A DNA stretch of 36,887 nt from Desulfocapsa sp. (GTDB lineage Bacteria; Desulfobacterota; Desulfobulbia; Desulfobulbales; Desulfocapsaceae), in contig JACDZF010000010.1 of the NCBI GenBank assembly GCA_013426795.1, positions 1 through 36,887 of the forward strand, given 5' to 3'. The position numbers and the translations under genes are program-made. Below, piece by piece: positions 25,010 to 33,458 of the stretch (within the stretch, counting starts at the first letter, position 1; each line of letters starts with the position of its first letter). Below the pieces are notes generated by a model that saw only the letters and a program-made list of their open reading frames with translations, had not been told where the DNA came from and did not search any database.

Positions 25010-25540
25010 TTACCAGAAGCGGACAGTGCCGGTGTCAACGTGGATAAAATCGGACTGGGGATAAAAACCGACCCCGCCGCGCTGAAAACCCAGGGCAATC
25101 TGGTGCAGGCGGCCGGTGTTGAAAGAGGGAAGCCGGATATCAATGGCCTTGCCCATCATGTGCAGGCTGTGACTTGCCACCCCGTTGCTGCTGTCCTGAA
25201 GCATGGAGTTGGTCTGGGGAGATCGGTATCCGGAGATCACCTCAAAAAAATGTTTGCTGCCGGCGGCCTTGCGTATGTCATGGAGCAGATCCAGCAGGGC
25301 AACATCAATGGGATGGATATCACCGGTTCTGAAATCCTTGAGAAAATGATTGATCTTGTTCAAGGCTTTGGGGATATAACGTCCATTTCTGAAATAAACG
25401 AGGGACAGTTCCTTGAAGGTATGGGTGTGATAAAATGAAAGTTTCCTCTCTTCAAGGCGAGCCAGTAAGGTGCAGGGCGAAGAGAGGACAAGAAGAGGAG
25501 CCAGGGCCATTGCCCGTCCGAGAAATGTTCGTCGATTCAT
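25010..25540 (-). CDS. Tat-targeted DUF882/M15-type murein endopeptidase (MepK-like)
   Basis: A 176-residue exported protein. The N-terminus NRRTFLGRAMALAPLLVL is a twin-arginine signal. The mature part is a peptidase M15/DUF882 domain with zinc ligands His127 and Asp134 in HMMGKAID and His167 in DFIHVDTG, plus the family motif SGYRSPQTN. The E. coli homologue MepK (YcbK) cuts 3-3 crosslinks in peptidoglycan and lies beside the L,D-transpeptidase gene ycbB (ldtD). Here the next gene upstream is also an LdtD-like enzyme, so the pair is preserved: one makes 3-3 links, the other opens them. Export depends on Tat, and the tatC gene just beyond is frameshifted. Confidence 0.88.
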   Translation of the reverse strand: MNRRTFLGRAMALAPLLVLSSPCTLLARLEERKLSFYHTHTFKELSLVYFRNGRYIPKALNKINHFLKDFRTGDIHPIDVALLDLLHDIRKAAGSKHFFEVISGYRSPQTNSMLQDSSNGVASHSLHMMGKAIDIRLPSFNTGRLHQIALGFQRGGVGFYPQSDFIHVDTGTVRFW

Positions 25541-25690
25541 TGGGATTTCTCTCCTGATTCTGATGCGTTTCGGTTTTCTTCAGGCTAACCTGGATGTTTT
25601 TCTGACCCTTAACTCTGTTTTTTACCCTACTCCGACCCCTTGTGTCAACGGGGAGGACCCGTTTTGTTTTCGAGCGGGAGTCGCTGGAGA

Positions 25691-27409
25691 TCATTTGGTG
25701 AAGAGTATCTCCGCAAGCTGCGGGTCACGATTGTAGATATCCCTATGGAATGAGACCCTTCCACTCTCATCACTCTTGACGGTCTGATAGGTGATATGCA
25801 CCGGAAGGGGGGAGGGCAGGCGGAGAATGCTCCGCTTGTCGGCGGCGATGATATCGTCCAGTCGCTCCATGGTCCAGCCCTTTTCCACCCCTCCCAGGAG
25901 AAATACTGCCAGTTGCCTTGGATTGCTGAGGCGGATACAGCCGTGACTGAACGCCCGGCTGGTTCGTTTAAAATAGGACTGCGAGGGAGTGTCGTGCATA
26001 TATACATTCTGGCTGTTGGGAAAGGCGATCTTGATTGCGCCCAGGGCGTTCCACTTGCCGGGATCCTGGCGCAACTTGAAGCGACCCATCTGTTGGGGGC
26101 TGACCTGGTTCCAGTCCATGGCAAGGGGGTTGAGCTCTTCCGCCTCGGAGGTGCGGTCGCTGAAGAGGCGGATGTGCTGCTTATTCAGATAGTGGGGATT
26201 CTTGCGCAGCTCTTCCAGCATCTCGTCGCGGGCGATCTTGGCGGGAACATGCCAGTAGGGGTGGACTTCAACATACTGAATGATGTCACTGAAGACCGGG
26301 GTTTCGTGCTGCTGCGTACCCACCACCACCGGCATTTCCAGGATCAGGGTGTCGTTTTCAATGGCCTCCAGGGTGAATCCGGCAATATCCACGAGCACAT
26401 ACTTCTGCCCCAGTGTATGGGCCTCCCAGCGCCAGCGTTCAAGGTTGAGGATAATCTGGCGGACCTTCTGTTCGGCGGTAATATTCATGGCGGCAATGGT
26501 GGATTTGCCGATCACACCATCCCCGGTGAGACCGTGCAGTGTCTGGAAAAGGCTGACCGCCTGGACCAGCTCCGGATCATACACTGATGTCCCCGCAGAT
26601 GTGGACGGCAGAAATCCTTCCACCTGCAGCCTTGTGCGGATGGCCGGGATCCTTGCATCCGCTTCGCCTGGATGGATGGACTTGCCCAAGGCCGTCTGCT
26701 TCCATCCGCCGGTGGCATCCAGCTGCCGATAGCGGGGCAAGGCGTCGCGCAGATTCTTGTAGTACTTGTGGCGGGGCAGCAGGTTTTCCAGAAACTGGTT
26801 CAGATCGTTAGACAGCAGGGCATCCTGGGTCAGTGTCAATGGGTCAAAAACAGGAAGTCCTTCTTTCTGCGCCAGCTGCCGGGATGGCGATCTGTCAGCT
26901 CTGCTCCCGGCACGTCCATATTGGGCGTCATGGGCATAGTCAATGAGGGCCAGGGTGAGAAGGGTGTCAAGCTCAACCAGCTCTTCCGCCGTCGTTCCTT
27001 TCCACAGGGAGGCGATCCGGTTGGCCTGGTATTCTTCCGGAAACAGGCCATCCCGGTTGGATTTTTTGATAACTTCAAAGAGAATGGCGGCTTTTGCGCC
27101 GGGGCCGTCCTTGGTCACCCACAGGGGATGCAGCCCCATCTTGTTGTAGATGATGGACAGCCAGCGGCGCATGTCGGATGATTTCCCGGCGATATGGGGA
27201 TCAGTGAGCTCGGCATTCACCTGTTCCAGTCGATCACAGAGGACAAGATTCAACTTATCGGCAGTGGCGGCCCGGCCCCAATGGGGACTGAGGAGGATGG
27301 CTGAAAACAGCAACGAGGCAAGCAAGAGCGTCTTCGGCAGCGTTGAAACCCTGTGAATGAGTTGCAAAGAGCGGCGGCGGATGGTATGTAATTGGGTCAA
27401 TTGCGGCAT
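25691..27409 (-). CDS. L,D-transpeptidase (LdtD/YcbB-like)
   Basis: A 572-residue exported or membrane-anchored enzyme that forms 3-3 crosslinks between meso-diaminopimelate residues of peptidoglycan. A hydrophobic signal/anchor spans about 25-48. Then come an N-terminal scaffold domain, a peptidoglycan-binding domain (DPELVQAVSLFQTLHGLTGDG) and the YkuD catalytic domain. The catalytic motif is FSHGCIRL, with His489 and Cys491, preceded by the capping subdomain region (NPHYLNKQHIRLFSD). Length and domain order match E. coli LdtD. It lies upstream of, and in the same orientation as, the MepK-like gene, with a 150-base gap. The start used is the ATG at 27409. Confidence 0.92.
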   Translation of the reverse strand: MPQLTQLHTIRRRSLQLIHRVSTLPKTLLLASLLFSAILLSPHWGRAATADKLNLVLCDRLEQVNAELTDPHIAGKSSDMRRWLSIIYNKMGLHPLWVTKDGPGAKAAILFEVIKKSNRDGLFPEEYQANRIASLWKGTTAEELVELDTLLTLALIDYAHDAQYGRAGSRADRSPSRQLAQKEGLPVFDPLTLTQDALLSNDLNQFLENLLPRHKYYKNLRDALPRYRQLDATGGWKQTALGKSIHPGEADARIPAIRTRLQVEGFLPSTSAGTSVYDPELVQAVSLFQTLHGLTGDGVIGKSTIAAMNITAEQKVRQIILNLERWRWEAHTLGQKYVLVDIAGFTLEAIENDTLILEMPVVVGTQQHETPVFSDIIQYVEVHPYWHVPAKIARDEMLEELRKNPHYLNKQHIRLFSDRTSEAEELNPLAMDWNQVSPQQMGRFKLRQDPGKWNALGAIKIAFPNSQNVYMHDTPSQSYFKRTSRAFSHGCIRLSNPRQLAVFLLGGVEKGWTMERLDDIIAADKRSILRLPSPLPVHITYQTVKSDESGRVSFHRDIYNRDPQLAEILFTK

Positions 27410-27524
27410 GGAATCGGAAGGTGATGATTTATTATTCCCGTGCGGGAGGGTGCGACCAGGATCATTGAAGCCGGGTCGAGCATACTACCCTATCATTTCA
27501 AGAAATAAAAGGGCAAGAACAACA

Positions 27525-28378
27525 ATGGCGGAACTGACACACCATTCTGAACCGGCTGAAAATTCTGATAAGCCCGCGCAGCCCGGGGCAATCGCGGAAG
27601 AACAATTTGATGCCCAGTCCCTCACCGATCATCTGCGCGAATTGCGGTCGTGTTTGGTGATTTCGCTCATCGCCGTTGCTGCCGGTTTTGCCGGCTCCTA
27701 TGGATTTATTAAACCCATCGGGACCTGGTTTTTCAAGCCCCTGACCTCGGTCCTGCCGCAAGGCTCCTCGCTGATCTTCACATCGTACCAGGAAGGGTTT
27801 TTTTTTATCTGAAGCTCGCCCTGGCCTGCGGACTGGTGCTGGCCAGTCCGGTGATCTTTTATCAAATCTGGCGATTCCTCGCTCCCGGTCTTTATAAGCA
27901 TGAAAAGCGGGTGCTGCTGCCCTTTTCCTTCTTTTCCTCCCTCTGTTTTCTGAGTGGCGCAGCCTTCGGGTACTTTGTGGTCTTTCCCCCCGCCTTTCGT
28001 TTTCTGGTTGGGTACAGTAATGATTTCCTGATGTCTCTGCCGGCGGTGAGCGAATATTTTTCTCTGGCGCTGCGACTGCTCATTGCCTTCGGGGTTATCT
28101 TTGAGATGCCGGTGTTGATGGTCTTTCTTGCCAAGATCGGGATCGTGAATCTGGCAATGCTGAATCGTCATCGCAAGTATGCCATTCTGATTAATTTTAT
28201 TATCGCCGCCATCCTCACCCCGACGCCCGATGTGGTCAATCAGTTGATGATGGCGGTGCCGTTGATGGTGCTCTACGAGATCAGCATTGGGGCGGTGTGG
28301 CTCTTTGGCCGCAAGGGACTGGCGGCCTTTCAGCCGGGCGCGGGGGCGTCGGAAGATAATGCCGTCCCCAAAAAATGA
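27525..28378 (+). CDS. tatC: TatC, Sec-independent translocase subunit, split by a -1 frameshift
   Basis: The first part (27525-27812) encodes the start of TatC: LTDHLRELRSCLVISLIAVA, the first membrane helix and periplasmic loop, ending SSLIFTSYQEGFFF before a TGA at 27810. The rest, in the -1 frame from 27806, continues exactly as TatC should: YLKLALACGLVLASPVIFYQ, then WRFLAPGLYKHEKR and four more membrane helices, ending at 28378. The shift falls on nine T bases at 27798-27806; one more T would join the frames into a 284-residue protein. Both sides are well preserved, so this is recent, a sequence error, or corrected by slippage. TatC recognises twin-arginine signals. No tatA or tatB is in the window. 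Confidence 0.9.
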
Positions 28379-28494
28379 CTTTATCTGGAAATGATTTTTT
28401 TTGGAGTGCCGCTGCTGGATTCTTTTTCAGGGGTACGCTATATAGGAAGAAATTGTAAATTTTTCCCGATTCTATTCATAAACTGGAGGTTCCC

Positions 28495-29775
28495 ATGAGT
28501 GTTCCCGCAAATTTCGATAAGGCCCTGGAGATAGGACGTCCACCCAATATCCGCCGCTTATTCCCCCATTCCCGTGCCCTGCTGGTCAGCGGCAAGGTCA
28601 TTGACCGCGCCCTGATGGCCAGGGGTGGGGCCATGACCATGGCTGCCAACGGCCGCAGTATCTTCGTCATCCGGGGCGCCCTTCAGGCGGCCCAGAGGGC
28701 GGACGCGGCCCTGATCATCGAGATCGCCCGTTCCGAAGGCGGTGCCTCCGGCTATTGCGCGGTGAATTACTGGAATATGGCCCGTCTGGTGGATGCCATG
28801 TGCAATGAGTTGGGTATCACCGTGCCGGTGGCCATCCACGCCGATCATTATGGCATCAAAAAGGAGGACGACCTGCCCGTGGCCCGGGTGGAGATTCCCA
28901 CCATTTTTGAGGCGGGAATAACATCCATTGCCATCGATGCCTCGCATATGGCCGATGATCTGAATCTGCTTGCCAATATTGACCTCAATGCCTTTATTCC
29001 ATCCTGGGCCGGACTGGAGACCGAGGTGGGCGAGATCAAGGGCTCGGAGGGGCTCTCCACCGTTGATGACGCCTCGTTTCTGATCAAGGGCTTGAACGCC
29101 CATGGCATCTGTCCCGACTGGATCGCCCTCAATAACGGCACCACCCATGGTCTGGAGGCCGGCAGCCAGGGGATTCAGGTGGAGCTGACCGCCGAGATCC
29201 ATCGGCATCTTGCCGCCTACGGCACCTCCGGCGCCCAGCACGGAACCTCCGGCAACAGCTCGGAGCGTCTCCGTGCCATTGCCGCCCAGACCCGCACCAC
29301 CAAAGCCAACGTGGCCACCGCCCTGCAGATGGTTTCCTGGGGGGTGGAGGTCAATGACTTCGGCAATGCCATCCTCGACGCCGACGGCAATCTGAAGAAG
29401 GTCAAAGGCGAAGGCATGGGCGAAGAGATGTGGCAGCAGATGGTCGCCTATGCCGATGCCAAGGGCTGGAAAAGCGGAGATTATAAAAAGCTGAATCTGC
29501 CCTTTGAACCCAGGCTTATGGGGCAGCCCCGCGCGATCCGCGAGCGCATGGCGGGGCGGGTGGAGGATTTTGTCCATACCATGCTCACCGATGTCTTCTC
29601 AGCCGACGGCAGTGCTTCCCTGGCCCGTGAGGTCATTCTTGAGGCCGGAACCTATGACCTCGGCCCCAAGGCGGGCCGCATTGAAGACCCGGCCCAGTGG
29701 AGTCGGGAGAAGATAATGGAGCGGGCCAAGACGCTGGATGTCAATAAAGGGCCGGAAGGCCATTTTGATGACTGA
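28495..29775 (+). CDS. Class II fructose-bisphosphate aldolase-like protein
   Basis: A 426-residue zinc-dependent aldolase of the ketose-bisphosphate family. The metal and substrate motifs are recognisable: AIHADHYG near 112-119, the Glu/Asp region IAIDASHM, GTTHG, AQHGTSGNSS (equivalent to the HGGSG phosphate loop) and TTKANVATALQ (equivalent to the NVNTD segment). It is longer than the common 300-350-residue enzymes, with an added N-terminal segment and a C-terminal helix region. The likely reaction is reversible cleavage of fructose 1,6-bisphosphate; tagatose bisphosphate is an alternative. The ATG at 28495 has CTGGAGG upstream. The final eight bases overlap the epimerase start, so the two genes are coupled. 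Confidence 0.85.
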   Translation: MSVPANFDKALEIGRPPNIRRLFPHSRALLVSGKVIDRALMARGGAMTMAANGRSIFVIRGALQAAQRADAALIIEIARSEGGASGYCAVNYWNMARLVDAMCNELGITVPVAIHADHYGIKKEDDLPVARVEIPTIFEAGITSIAIDASHMADDLNLLANIDLNAFIPSWAGLETEVGEIKGSEGLSTVDDASFLIKGLNAHGICPDWIALNNGTTHGLEAGSQGIQVELTAEIHRHLAAYGTSGAQHGTSGNSSERLRAIAAQTRTTKANVATALQMVSWGVEVNDFGNAILDADGNLKKVKGEGMGEEMWQQMVAYADAKGWKSGDYKKLNLPFEPRLMGQPRAIRERMAGRVEDFVHTMLTDVFSADGSASLAREVILEAGTYDLGPKAGRIEDPAQWSREKIMERAKTLDVNKGPEGHFDD

Positions 29776-30793
29776 GATGACCATGAAAAAAATCATGGTC
29801 ACCGGGGCTGCCGGCTTTATCGGGGCCCATCTGGTGCAACGATTAACGGCGAAAGGGGCGGACGTGGTGGGCGTTGACAACCTCAACGATTATTACGATC
29901 CGCAACTGAAAAAAGACCGCATGGCCGCTCTCGCTGCGGGAGACCGATTTCGCCATGTGGACATCAATATTGCCGACCGTCCCGCCATGGAAAAGCTGTT
30001 TCAGGACAACCGATTTGACGCGGTGGTGAATCTGGCCGGCCAGCCCGGAGTCCGCTATTCCCTGATTAATCCCCATTCCTATGTGGATACCAATATCGTC
30101 GGCTTTGTCAATCTCCTCGAGGGCTGCCGTCATTCAGGGGTAAAGCATTTTGTCTTTGCCTCATCGAGTTCGGTGTATGGGGCCAATACCAGACATCCCT
30201 ATTCGATCCATGACAATGTGGATCATCCGGTTTCGCTCTACGCGGCTTCCAAAAAATCCAACGAACTGATGGCCCACACCTATAGCCATCTCTTTGCCCT
30301 GCCCACCACCGGACTGCGGTTTTTTACGGTGTACGGCCCCTGGGGCAGGCCGGATATGGCGCCAGTCCTCTTTGCCAGGGCGATTCTCGCCGGTGAGCCG
30401 ATCAAGGTCTTTAATAACGGCAACATGGAGCGGGATTTCACCTATATCGATGACATCGTCGAGGGGGTGGTCCGGGTCATTGACAAGGTGCCCGAGCCTG
30501 ATCCTCTGTGGAACGGGAACGCGCCTGACCCGGCAACCTCGTACTGCCCGTATCGAATTTATAATATCGGCAATAACCAGAAGGAGACACTGCTTCACTT
30601 TATCGAGGTTCTGGAAGAGAATCTCGGGAAAAAGGCAGAAAAGAACTTCCTGCCCATGCAGCCGGGGGACGTCCCGGTGACTTTTGCCGATGTGGATGAG
30701 CTGATTCGTGATTTCGGCTATAAGCCGGCCACCTCACTGGAAGAAGGGCTGCGCAGGTTTGTCGCCTGGTATAAGGACTATTATCGGGGATAA
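29768..30793 (+). CDS. UDP-glucuronate 4-epimerase-like NAD-dependent epimerase
   Basis: A 341-residue extended SDR. The NAD motif TGAAGFIG is at 12-19, and VVGVDNLNDYYDPQLKKDR (33-51) is the hallmark of the UDP-glucuronate 4-epimerase (CapI/LspL) group. The catalytic residues are Ser134 in ASSSSVYG, Tyr158 and Lys162 in YAASKK. It would convert UDP-glucuronate to UDP-galacturonate for surface polysaccharide or LPS core. The start at 29768 is chosen because GGAAGG (29754-29759) sits eight bases upstream; ATGs at 29777 and 29783 are alternatives. No glycosyltransferase gene is adjacent. The strong terminator after 30829 closes this transcript. Confidence 0.88.
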   Translation: MTEMTMKKIMVTGAAGFIGAHLVQRLTAKGADVVGVDNLNDYYDPQLKKDRMAALAAGDRFRHVDINIADRPAMEKLFQDNRFDAVVNLAGQPGVRYSLINPHSYVDTNIVGFVNLLEGCRHSGVKHFVFASSSSVYGANTRHPYSIHDNVDHPVSLYAASKKSNELMAHTYSHLFALPTTGLRFFTVYGPWGRPDMAPVLFARAILAGEPIKVFNNGNMERDFTYIDDIVEGVVRVIDKVPEPDPLWNGNAPDPATSYCPYRIYNIGNNQKETLLHFIEVLEENLGKKAEKNFLPMQPGDVPVTFADVDELIRDFGYKPATSLEEGLRRFVAWYKDYYRG

Positions 30794-30828
30794 GAGAGTC
30801 GTTCCGTTTGGTGATCCTGGTGGTTTGT

Positions 30829-30875
30829 GAAAAAAAAGGGGCCGCGCAAGATAAACTTGCGCGGCCCCTTTTTTT
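30829..30875. terminator. Bidirectional Rho-independent terminator
   Basis: A perfect 13-base stem, GGGGCCGCGCAAG (30838-30850) with CTTGCGCGGCCCC (30856-30868), encloses the loop ATAAA. It is flanked by an A-run on the left (30829-30837) and seven T on the right (30869-30875). It can therefore terminate the aldolase-epimerase transcript from the left and the lpxC transcript from the right, whose stop codon is at 30905. Confidence 0.95.
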
Positions 30876-30904
30876 GTCAACTACGACCCTGAATGGTTAC
30901 CGGC

Positions 30905-31906
30905 TCAGCAGGATGCCCCCGAGTTAATGGCAACCGGTGCGGAAACCGGGGTGAAGATGGGCATGAGCCGGTCGCCTGCCGCCTTGGTGTTGGACAACAC
31001 CTGATGCAGTGCCGAGTAGGTGCCGGTGTGGTTCATCTCGATCATCTCCCAGCAGTCCGGGGCGGCCATGATGGCACGCATAAAGGCCAGGTGCTGGGTG
31101 TGGCCGGCACGATGGGCAATGACATGACCAAGAACGGGACAGCCAAGGAGGGCGAGATCACCAATCAGGTCAAGAACCTTATGACGGATAAACTCATCGT
31201 GAAAGCGGAGCCCGTCTTCGTTGAGGATGGATTTCCGGTTCCAGTGAATGGCGATGACATTGTTCAGGTTGCCGCCCAGGGCCAGTCCGTTTTCCCACAG
31301 GGCCTCCACCTGCTCCACATAGCCAAAGGTCCGGGCCGGGGCGATTTCCCGGGCAAAGCGTTCCTCGGTGAGATTGATGGAGTACTGTTGGGTTTTAATG
31401 ATCTCGTCATCAAAACTGATCTTGCCGCTGACCTTGAAACCGTTGTGGGGAAGGATGCGGAGGGTGCTCGCGCCATCCTGCCAGACGATCTCTTTTTTGA
31501 TGCGAAGAGCCCTGCGCGGGGCCTTCTGCTTCCTTTTACCGGTGACCATTAACTGACGCATAAACAGGCCGGCACTGCCATCCATGATCGGGACTTCGCT
31601 GCCGTCCAGGTCGATAATCGCATTATCAATGCCAAAGCCGAAGAGGGCCGCCATGAGATGTTCCGTGGTGGATATCCTGACCCCGTTGCTGCCCAGGGTA
31701 GTGGCCAGACGGGTGTCAACGATTTTGTCCATATGGGCCCGAATGTCCGGGGACGAAGGCAGATCGCTGCGATGGAAACGGATACCGCTGTTTTCAGGGG
31801 CCGGCCTGATGGCCAGATGAACCGGTTGCCCTGAGTGCAGGCCGGATCCGGTAAAATGGATGGCCTTGCGGACGGTATGCTGATATGCCTGTGCTTGATG
31901 CGACAT
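30905..31906 (-). CDS. lpxC: UDP-3-O-acyl-N-acetylglucosamine deacetylase
   Basis: A 333-residue zinc hydrolase catalysing the committed step of lipid A synthesis. The zinc ligands correspond to the E. coli residues with a constant offset of four: His83 in TTEHLMAAL, His242 and Asp246 in HKVLDLIGD, with the catalytic His269 in HRAGH. The N-terminal TVRKAIHFTGSGLHSGQ is diagnostic. The ATG at 31906 has AAGGA upstream; the frame runs further to 31990, but that stretch has no family similarity. It lies about 200 bases after lpxK on the same strand and ends at the shared terminator. Its presence shows that the organism makes lipopolysaccharide. Confidence 0.97.
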   Translation of the reverse strand: MSHQAQAYQHTVRKAIHFTGSGLHSGQPVHLAIRPAPENSGIRFHRSDLPSSPDIRAHMDKIVDTRLATTLGSNGVRISTTEHLMAALFGFGIDNAIIDLDGSEVPIMDGSAGLFMRQLMVTGKRKQKAPRRALRIKKEIVWQDGASTLRILPHNGFKVSGKISFDDEIIKTQQYSINLTEERFAREIAPARTFGYVEQVEALWENGLALGGNLNNVIAIHWNRKSILNEDGLRFHDEFIRHKVLDLIGDLALLGCPVLGHVIAHRAGHTQHLAFMRAIMAAPDCWEMIEMNHTGTYSALHQVLSNTKAAGDRLMPIFTPVSAPVAINSGASC

Positions 31907-32110
31907 GAAAAATCCTTGGGTGCTCAGAAAGAGGAGAATAATTGCTTTGCTTGAGATACCTATGCAAAAAACACGCCGCTGCTTCAACAAAACTGATTGA
32001 AATGAATGTTCTTGTTATTTCAGGGCGTTAGTCGCTTGCCACGGATTTCTTGCGGGAGAGGGTGGTGTGGGATGAAAGACACAGAGTCACCGGGTATGGG
32101 AAAAAACACA

Positions 32111-33187
32111 TCATTTCGGCGGCGCCGCCGTTTGAAGGCTGCTCAGGACAATGGATTTCAGACCCTCATCGAGGTGGGTTTCCATTCGCAGGCTGAAAAG
32201 GGGCAAATCGAAAGAACAACCGGTCAGCTTGACCATGTCCTTGGCGGTGGTGATCAGTGCGCGAGCCCCGCTTGACAGGGCCTCTTTCTCAATCTGCTGG
32301 AGAAGGCCGGGAGTGTAGCGTTGATGATCGTGCAGGCCGGTGAATCCGGAAAGGGTGATCTGCTGGTCGGCAAGGCTCTGGCGGAAGGCCAGGGGCCGCG
32401 CAATGCCGCAAAAACCATGGAGAGGTGAGGGCAGCGAAGTGAGGGCGTGGAGGGTCTGATCACTCTCACGCCTTGCGCCAACGGGCACATAGGCGCTGGA
32501 GAAAACCGGTTTGCCGGGAAAGCGCCTGGTCAGGAGGGCGGCAAAGCGCTCTGCCCGCGCCCTGTTCGTCGCGGTGCTGCCGGTGAGGAGAAAGACGTCG
32601 GCGCGACGAAGGGCCGAGGCCGGTTCCCGCAGATCACCGCCGGGAAAGACGCGGCTGTTGCCGGCCAGGGTGTCGGCACTGAAGAGGACGATGTTGATAT
32701 CCCGGTCCACGGCCAGATGCTGGAAGCCATCGTCGAGGAGCAGCACATTGCATCCCAGGGCGCGGATGGCGTGGCGGCAGGGGAGAACCCGGACAATGCC
32801 GGTGAGCACCGGGATGTCGGGCAGGGTCTCGGCCATCAGGCGTGGTTCATCGCCGGCCTGGGCGGCATCGAGGAAGATCGTGGCGCCGTCCGAAACCACG
32901 TTGACCCGGTTGCCGGCGGCCCCGCCATAGCCGCGGCTGATGATCGCCGGTCGGTAGCCCTGAGCCTGGAGAAAGCTTGCCAGGGCGCTGACCACCGGGG
33001 TTTTGCCGGTTCCGCCCATGGTCAGGTTGCCCACCGAGATGACCGGCACCTCGAGCCTGTGGCGCCGAAAGACGCGGCGTGCGTAGAGCAAGGAGCGGAG
33101 CTGCATGGCCGCACTGTAGAGCGGGCTGAAGGGGCGCCCCAGGAGGTAGAGTTTCTTTTTGGAATCAGGCATGGGACCTTCGTGCAT
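32111..33187 (-). CDS. lpxK: Tetraacyldisaccharide 4'-kinase
   Basis: A 358-residue membrane-associated kinase that adds the 4'-phosphate to the lipid A precursor. The P-loop is in GNLTMGGTGKTPVV, with Gly-rich residues 58-64, followed by ISRGYGG, the conserved LLDDGFQHLAVDRDINIVLF motif and GDLREPASALRRADV, all typical of LpxK. Two Met codons (33187 and 33172) are possible starts. It is the first gene of a two-gene lpxK-lpxC block on the minus strand. The roughly 200-base gap to lpxC could hold a separate lpxC promoter, but I see no convincing one. Confidence 0.94.
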   Translation of the reverse strand: MHEGPMPDSKKKLYLLGRPFSPLYSAAMQLRSLLYARRVFRRHRLEVPVISVGNLTMGGTGKTPVVSALASFLQAQGYRPAIISRGYGGAAGNRVNVVSDGATIFLDAAQAGDEPRLMAETLPDIPVLTGIVRVLPCRHAIRALGCNVLLLDDGFQHLAVDRDINIVLFSADTLAGNSRVFPGGDLREPASALRRADVFLLTGSTATNRARAERFAALLTRRFPGKPVFSSAYVPVGARRESDQTLHALTSLPSPLHGFCGIARPLAFRQSLADQQITLSGFTGLHDHQRYTPGLLQQIEKEALSSGARALITTAKDMVKLTGCSFDLPLFSLRMETHLDEGLKSIVLSSLQTAAPPK

Positions 33188-33458
33188 GGGGTTGAAGGGT
33201 GGGCCGTGAGCTCGTGGGTTTGGGGACTGGAGTCATGGAAAAAGGGTGATTTTTAGTGGTCAGATGGTATTATTACAAAGTTCCGCCTTGGATGGATAGG
33301 GTGAACAGTACCTTTTTTTCGCAAGACTTTCAGCTTGAAAGATGGGTGATGGATAAACGGATCTCACTTTGCTGAGCCTCAATGACCGCCGGTCTGCCCC
33401 CGTGTTTGAGATTTTTTGGGATCGGGGAGTGATAAAGAGTATTCAATGGGAGGAAAAT

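Noticed and set aside
28558-29577. A 339-residue minus-strand frame opposite the aldolase gene
   Set aside because: It is a shadow of the strongly conserved aldolase coding sequence.
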